This document shows, piece by piece, positions 5,744-9,094 of a stretch of DNA of 9,094 nt (position 1 is its first letter; each line of letters opens with the position of its first letter). The DNA is from Colimorpha sp034178965 (GTDB lineage Bacteria > Bacteroidota > Bacteroidia > Bacteroidales > P3). Under the pieces are notes generated by a model, which was not told the DNA's origin, searched no databases, and was given only the letters and a program-made list of their open reading frames with translations. The position numbers and the translations under genes are program-made. The stretch lies in the NCBI GenBank assembly GCA_034178965.1, contig JAXFQM010000020.1, forward strand, positions 1 through 9,094. The letters run 5' to 3'.

Positions 5744-6805
5744 ATGAGCAGAATTATTTTTTTTGTGGGATTCATGATGTTCATCTTCGCCATGCTGGCT
5801 TTGGACTTAGGGGTGTTCAACAAACGCGACCATGTCATTGGCGTTAAGGAAAGCGCAAGAAACACCATCATGTGGGTGTTGCTGTCAATGGGCATGGCAG
5901 CACTCATCTATTTCCATGCCGAATGGGTGCACGGTATTCACAACATGGAAGATTTGCTTGCCTTGGCAAATGGAACGAGTTGGGGGGCTCTGCTGAACGG
6001 CGTCACCGACTACGACCAGGCCTTAAAGATTTACCGCAAGGAGATGGCGACGCAATACTTGGCAGGCTACTTCCTTGAAGAGTCGCTCTCCATTGACAAT
6101 ATCTTTGTAATCATTCTCATTTTCACTTCTTTTGGCATCCCCAAGGAATATTACCACCGCGTGTTGTTTTGGGGTATTTTGGGTGCCATCGTCATGCGTT
6201 TCATCTTCATCTTCGGAATAGGAGCCTTGGTGCATAGGTTTAGTTGGCTGCTTGCTGTTTTCGGCGCATTCTTGGTGTTCAGCGGTGTAAGGATGTTCAA
6301 GAAGAAAGAGGAGAATATTGACACCGCCAACCATCCCGTCGTGAAGTTTTGCACCAAATATTTTAGTGCCACCCCCAAGATAGATGGACATAAGTTCTTC
6401 AGCAGGATAGACGGGCGCAGTTACATGACGCCGTTGTTTATTACCTTGCTGGTCATTGAGTTTACCGACGTCATTTTTGCGGTAGACAGCATTCCGGCTG
6501 TCTTTGCCGTGACCACCGATACTTACATCGTCTTTTTTTCCAATATCTTCGCCGTGATGGGGCTACGCTCCCTGTTCTTCCTGTTGAGCGACATTAGCGA
6601 CAAGTTTTGGCTGCTACAATATGGGCTTGGTGTGTTGCTCACCTTCATCGGCCTGAAGATGGTGTTGCACGAGTTCACTTCGTTCGACATTACGGCAGTT
6701 CAAAGCTTGTTAACCATTGTTGCCATCCTTGCGGCCAGCATTGTCTTGTCCATTGTAGTTCGCAAGCCTGCGAAGAAAGTCGAAAAAGACGTCCCATCAA
6801 CATGA
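5744..6805 (+). CDS. TerC-family integral membrane protein (probable metal-ion exporter)
   Basis: A 353-residue polytopic inner-membrane protein. TerC/Alx signatures are present: LDLGVFN (20-26), EESLSIDNIFVI (112-123), EFTDVIFAVDSIPA (239-252) and SNIFAVMGLRSLFFLL (266-281). The acidic residues E113, D118, E239, D242 and D248 lie in or next to membrane segments, where family members are thought to bind metal. Relatives such as Alx and bacterial TerC proteins have been linked to Mn2+ export and to metallation of exported proteins; tellurite resistance is the historic name only, and no ter cluster is present. Residues about 64-104 form a hydrophilic loop between the second and third membrane segments that is longer than in E. 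coli Alx. A cytoplasmic linker spans about 185-226. The stop overlaps the serine dehydratase start by 4 bases (ATGA), which indicates translational coupling. Confidence 0.93.
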   Translation: MSRIIFFVGFMMFIFAMLALDLGVFNKRDHVIGVKESARNTIMWVLLSMGMAALIYFHAEWVHGIHNMEDLLALANGTSWGALLNGVTDYDQALKIYRKEMATQYLAGYFLEESLSIDNIFVIILIFTSFGIPKEYYHRVLFWGILGAIVMRFIFIFGIGALVHRFSWLLAVFGAFLVFSGVRMFKKKEENIDTANHPVVKFCTKYFSATPKIDGHKFFSRIDGRSYMTPLFITLLVIEFTDVIFAVDSIPAVFAVTTDTYIVFFSNIFAVMGLRSLFFLLSDISDKFWLLQYGLGVLLTFIGLKMVLHEFTSFDITAVQSLLTIVAILAASIVLSIVVRKPAKKVEKDVPST

Positions 6806-8022
6806 CTATGGAATCTATAAGAAAAATATACAAGATAGGTTTCGGCCCCAGCAGCAGCCACACCATGGGGCCGCGCCGCGCCGCCGAGACATTCAAGGAA
6901 AAACATCCCCTTGCGGCGCGCTTCCACGTAACCCTCTTTGGCAGCCTTGCTGCCACGGGAAAGGGGCACCTCACTGATCGCGCCATCATCAATGCCCTTG
7001 CCCCCACGCCGGTGGACATTACATGGAAGCCAGATACGTTTCTCCCTTTCCATAACAATGCGATGACGTTCGAGGCGCTGGACGCTGACAACACGGTGTC
7101 GGATAGCCAGACCCTCTACAGCATAGGTGGTGGGGAACTTTCCGATGGCACGCCTTCCGACGAGCGGCACATATACGAGCATGTCAAGATGCGCCAAATT
7201 ATGGAATATTGCTCGAAGGAGGGTCTTTGGTTGTGGGAATATGTGGAGCGACACGAAGATGAGGATTTGTGGGAATACCTTGCCACAGTGTGGGAGCAGA
7301 TGCAACAGACTATCCATACGGGGCTGCACGCCGACCGCGTTCTTCCCGGACAACTGCACCTGCATAGCAAGGCGCGCCAATACTACGTGCGCGCCACCTC
7401 CTACCGCGAAAATCTGCAAGGGCGTTGCCTTGTCATCGCTTATGCCTTGGCTACCGCCGAGCAAAACGCCATGGGCGGCAAGGTGGTATCGGCTCCCACA
7501 TGCGGTAGTGCGGGGGTTCTCCCCGCAGTGCTTTACCACCTGAAAAGAGTACATAACTTCAGCGACCTGTCCATCTTGAAAGCGTTGGCCACGGCAGGCC
7601 TGTTTGCCAATGTCATTAAAACAAATGCCTCCCTCAGCGGTGCAGAAGTGGGATGCCAGGGCGAGGTGGGCAGCGCGTGCGTGATGGCAGCCGTGGCTTC
7701 CAACCAACTGTTTGGCGGCACGCCGGCGCAAATAGAGTATGCCGCGGAGATGGCCATGGAGCATAATTTGGGGCTTACCTGTGACCCTGTGTGTGGATTG
7801 GTGCAGGTGCCTTGCATAGAGCGCAACGCCATGGCAGCCCTGCGTGCCTTGGACGTGAACATGTATGCCACCATAAGCGATGGCAATCACATGATATCTT
7901 TCGACAAGGTGGTGGAAACCATGAACCTCACTGGAAAGGACCTCCCAAGCTTATACAAGGAGACGGCGCTTGGTGGCCTTGCCCTCGACGAAGGCAAGGA
8001 ACAATCGTCAAATGGTCATTGA
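6802..8022 (+). CDS. sdaA: L-serine dehydratase (ammonia-lyase), iron-sulfur-dependent, single chain
   Basis: Converts L-serine to pyruvate and ammonia in the cytoplasm using a [4Fe-4S] cluster (EC 4.3.1.17). The 406-residue chain has the beta domain first, with the substrate-site motif GFGPSSSHTMGP (13-24), then the alpha domain with GGKVVSAPTCGSAGVLPAVL (225-244). The three cluster cysteines are C285 (AEVGCQGEVG), C327 (LTCDPVCG) and C338 (VQVPCIERN); their spacing of 42 and 11 equals that of Cys343, Cys385 and Cys396 in the characterised Legionella enzyme. The chain is about 50 residues shorter than E. coli SdaA and has no cysteine after C338, so the C-terminal cysteine that caps the cluster in the Legionella structure is absent. 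The frame is open upstream to 6607, but that part lies inside terC; the ATG at 6802 overlaps the terC TGA. An ATG at 6808 is an alternative start. Confidence 0.95.
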   Translation: MTMESIRKIYKIGFGPSSSHTMGPRRAAETFKEKHPLAARFHVTLFGSLAATGKGHLTDRAIINALAPTPVDITWKPDTFLPFHNNAMTFEALDADNTVSDSQTLYSIGGGELSDGTPSDERHIYEHVKMRQIMEYCSKEGLWLWEYVERHEDEDLWEYLATVWEQMQQTIHTGLHADRVLPGQLHLHSKARQYYVRATSYRENLQGRCLVIAYALATAEQNAMGGKVVSAPTCGSAGVLPAVLYHLKRVHNFSDLSILKALATAGLFANVIKTNASLSGAEVGCQGEVGSACVMAAVASNQLFGGTPAQIEYAAEMAMEHNLGLTCDPVCGLVQVPCIERNAMAALRALDVNMYATISDGNHMISFDKVVETMNLTGKDLPSLYKETALGGLALDEGKEQSSNGH

Positions 8023-8026
8023 TGTT

Positions 8027-8053
8027 GGAGGGATGCTTGTCAGGTAGCCCTCC
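8027..8053. terminator. Candidate hairpin terminator between convergent genes
   Basis: GGAGGG at 8027-8032 pairs exactly with CCCTCC at 8048-8053 around a 15-base loop, starting 4 bases after the serine dehydratase stop. A T-rich stretch (TTTCCTTTT) follows only at about 8066-8074, so it is not a textbook intrinsic terminator. The position between convergent genes would let it serve both strands. Confidence 0.4.
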
Positions 8054-8084
8054 TGTGCATGCTGCTTTCCTTTTATCGTCGCAG

Positions 8085-8582
8085 TCACACACCCATGTGT
8101 TCACAGTCGATAATTAAGTCGGCGGCAGTGGCGGAAGCGGCAAGCATGAGGTCCTGCGGTGCGATTTGGAACATAAGGCCGCGTTGCCCGGCGCTGCAAA
8201 GGATGGTGTTGAAACGGAGCGCGCTTTTGTGGATATAGGTAGGGAAAAGTTTCTTCATGCCAATGGGGGAACAGCCACCGCGTATGTATCCCGTCAGTCC
8301 CAGCAGTTCGCGCAGGTGTACGGGCTCACATTTCTTGTTGCCGCTGATGCGTGCGGCTTTCTTGAGGTCTATTTCGCAAGGTGCGGGCACCACGCAAACA
8401 AAATATCCGCCCTTGTCGCCCTTTAGCACTATGGTTTTGAATAACCGCCAGGGGTCTTCGCCCAAGGCTTGTGCAGCGTGTTCTGCTCCCAGTTCCAGCT
8501 CGTCCACGGGATAGTCTCGAAGTTGGTAAGGTATGTTGCGTTGGTCCAGCAGACGGGCGGCGTTGGTTTTGTTTTGTTTCAT
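8085..8582 (-). CDS. ybaK: YbaK/EbsC-family Cys-tRNA(Pro) deacylase
   Basis: A 165-residue cytoplasmic editing protein of the YbaK/ProX superfamily. It hydrolyses Cys mischarged on tRNA(Pro) by prolyl-tRNA synthetase, acting in trans. Near full-length matches to family motifs: KTNAARLLDQRNIPYQLRDY (5-24), AEHAAQALG (33-41), LFKTIVLKGDKG (47-58) with the conserved Lys49 of the active site, EIDLKKAARISGNKK (70-84), and LTGYIRGGCSPIGMKK (96-111), the strongest signature. The reading frame is open far upstream to 9065 but overlaps the receptor fragment there; the ATG at 8582 opens directly onto the conserved KTNAARLLD. It lies 95 bases downstream of the second receptor on the same strand and faces the serine dehydratase gene. 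The C-terminal tail after about residue 145 is more variable. Confidence 0.94.
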   Translation of the reverse strand: MKQNKTNAARLLDQRNIPYQLRDYPVDELELGAEHAAQALGEDPWRLFKTIVLKGDKGGYFVCVVPAPCEIDLKKAARISGNKKCEPVHLRELLGLTGYIRGGCSPIGMKKLFPTYIHKSALRFNTILCSAGQRGLMFQIAPQDLMLAASATAADLIIDCEHMGV

Positions 8583-8599
8583 GTTAGGATGTTCCTGTC

Positions 8600-8611
8600 T
8601 AACGCGCGTTA
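8600..8611. repeat. 12-base perfect palindrome upstream of ybaK
   Basis: TAACGCGCGTTA is its own reverse complement, 17 bases before the ybaK start, in the 95-base gap after the receptor gene. It may be a regulator site or the stem of a short structure; no consensus promoter box was recognised beside it. Confidence 0.35.
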
Positions 8612-8677
8612 TAATACACCATGCGCGCAAACCTCGTGTGTCTCGTGAGCGTGATAGGCAAACACGTGGCTTGTCGG

Positions 8678-9094
8678 TCAGAAGCGCAGCGTGGCTCCAC
8701 ACGTGAAACTGCGTGGCAGCGCGGGTCCGTAAATGTAGTCGCTGTCTCGGTCGATGCCTTTGTCCAAGTCGCTTTGGAAACTGTTGAACAGGTTGACAAC
8801 ACCGGCGGAGAGTTCCAATTGGGTCTTGTCGGCCAGTGGCAATTCGTAAGAAGCTTTCAGGTTTAAATCGAAGAAAGGGTCGCTTTCTATTTGTGTGTCT
8901 GTGGGCGTGCCGCTGCTGGCCAGGTGTGGTACCAGCATCTTGCCGGTGTATGTTCCAGTGACATCGATATCGAAGGCGTTGAAAGGGGTTACGCAGAGTG
9001 CAAGGTAGCCATACACGTCGGGGGTGCGCAGGATGCGCGTGGTGGGCGCTATGGAGGGGCTCCATTGCTCCGCCTCTTTGTAGCGGCTACGTTG
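8678..9094 (-). CDS. TonB-dependent outer-membrane receptor, C-terminal fragment
   Basis: The frame is open from the right edge (first codons QRSRYKEAEQW) to TGA at 8678-8680, giving 138 codons of a larger gene. The sequence is the end of a TonB-dependent beta-barrel: TRILRTPDVYGYLAL, DIDVTGTYTGKMLVPHL, DPFFDLNLKASYELPL, LELSAGVVNLFNSFQSDLDKG, then DYIYGPALPRSF and a terminal strand CGATLRF ending in Phe. The pattern of alternating strands, the VxNLFNSFQ segment and the YIYGPxxPRS segment are typical of siderophore- or vitamin-type receptors of Bacteroidota, not of SusC. The ligand, plug and signal peptide lie outside the window. It is clearly different from the receptor at 307-2799. Translation from an internal GTG near 9016 would give a shorter product, but the frame continues to the edge and is receptor-like throughout. 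Confidence 0.88.
   Translation of the reverse strand, partial: QRSRYKEAEQWSPSIAPTTRILRTPDVYGYLALCVTPFNAFDIDVTGTYTGKMLVPHLASSGTPTDTQIESDPFFDLNLKASYELPLADKTQLELSAGVVNLFNSFQSDLDKGIDRDSDYIYGPALPRSFTCGATLRF

Noticed and set aside
6607..6801. Upstream extension of serine dehydratase to 471 residues
   Set aside because: This part is inside terC in another frame; homology begins at MESIRKIYKIG, right after the ATG at 6802.
6700..7890. Long minus-strand open frame (396 codons) opposite serine dehydratase
   Set aside because: It lies wholly antisense to a strongly conserved enzyme, has no recognisable domain, and is rich in His, Cys and Arg as expected of a shadow frame.
8583..9065. Upstream extension of ybaK to 326 residues
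   Set aside because: The added part is a shadow frame of the second receptor plus intergenic DNA, with Arg- and His-rich low-quality sequence; the family begins at KTNAARLLD.

Overview
The window looks like a chromosomal segment of a Bacteroidota bacterium, most likely order Bacteroidales. The pointers are: outer-membrane TonB-dependent receptors, one with an N-terminal carboxypeptidase-regulatory-like domain; gene starts preceded by A/T-rich stretches instead of Shine-Dalgarno sites; candidate promoter boxes of the Bacteroidota TAnnTTTG type; paired short-chain chromate-transporter proteins; and a single-chain Fe-S L-serine dehydratase. Base composition is moderate to somewhat GC-rich for the group. 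The sequence alone does not fix a genus. Coding density is very high: no gap between genes exceeds about 100 bases, and there is no tRNA, rRNA, insertion sequence, phage gene or CRISPR array.

Layout, left to right. (1) Bases 1-2799, minus strand: a complete TonB-dependent receptor (start 2799, stop 307) is followed after 13 bases by the first 97 codons of an M16 (insulinase-like) protein that runs off the left edge. The M16 fragment has lost the HxxEH zinc motif. (2) Bases 2895-4472, plus strand: a two-gene set of exported proteins only 3 bases apart, a 183-residue protein with a charged tail and a 340-residue MORN-type repeat protein; neither has a known function. (3) Bases 4525-5684, minus strand: two adjacent half-size ChrA-family membrane proteins, 11 bases apart, converging on the MORN gene. 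(4) Bases 5744-8022, plus strand: a TerC-family membrane protein whose stop overlaps the start of L-serine dehydratase (ATGA). It diverges from the ChrA pair across a 59-base region that seems to hold overlapping promoters. (5) Bases 8085-8582, minus strand: a YbaK/EbsC-type Cys-tRNA(Pro) deacylase. (6) Bases 8678-9094, minus strand: the C-terminal part of a second TonB-dependent receptor, cut by the right edge.

How the parts relate. Most of the content is housekeeping or transport: outer-membrane uptake (two receptors), inner-membrane anion and metal transport (ChrA pair, TerC), serine catabolism and translation quality control. Each transcription unit is short and strand switches are frequent. 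No defence, secretion or mobile system is apparent. The parts least explained by known biology are the receptor plus degenerate-M16 pair (reminiscent of receptor-protease pairs that import and cut a protein ligand), the exported 183-residue/MORN pair, and the tight translational coupling of a TerC transporter to an Fe-S serine dehydratase.
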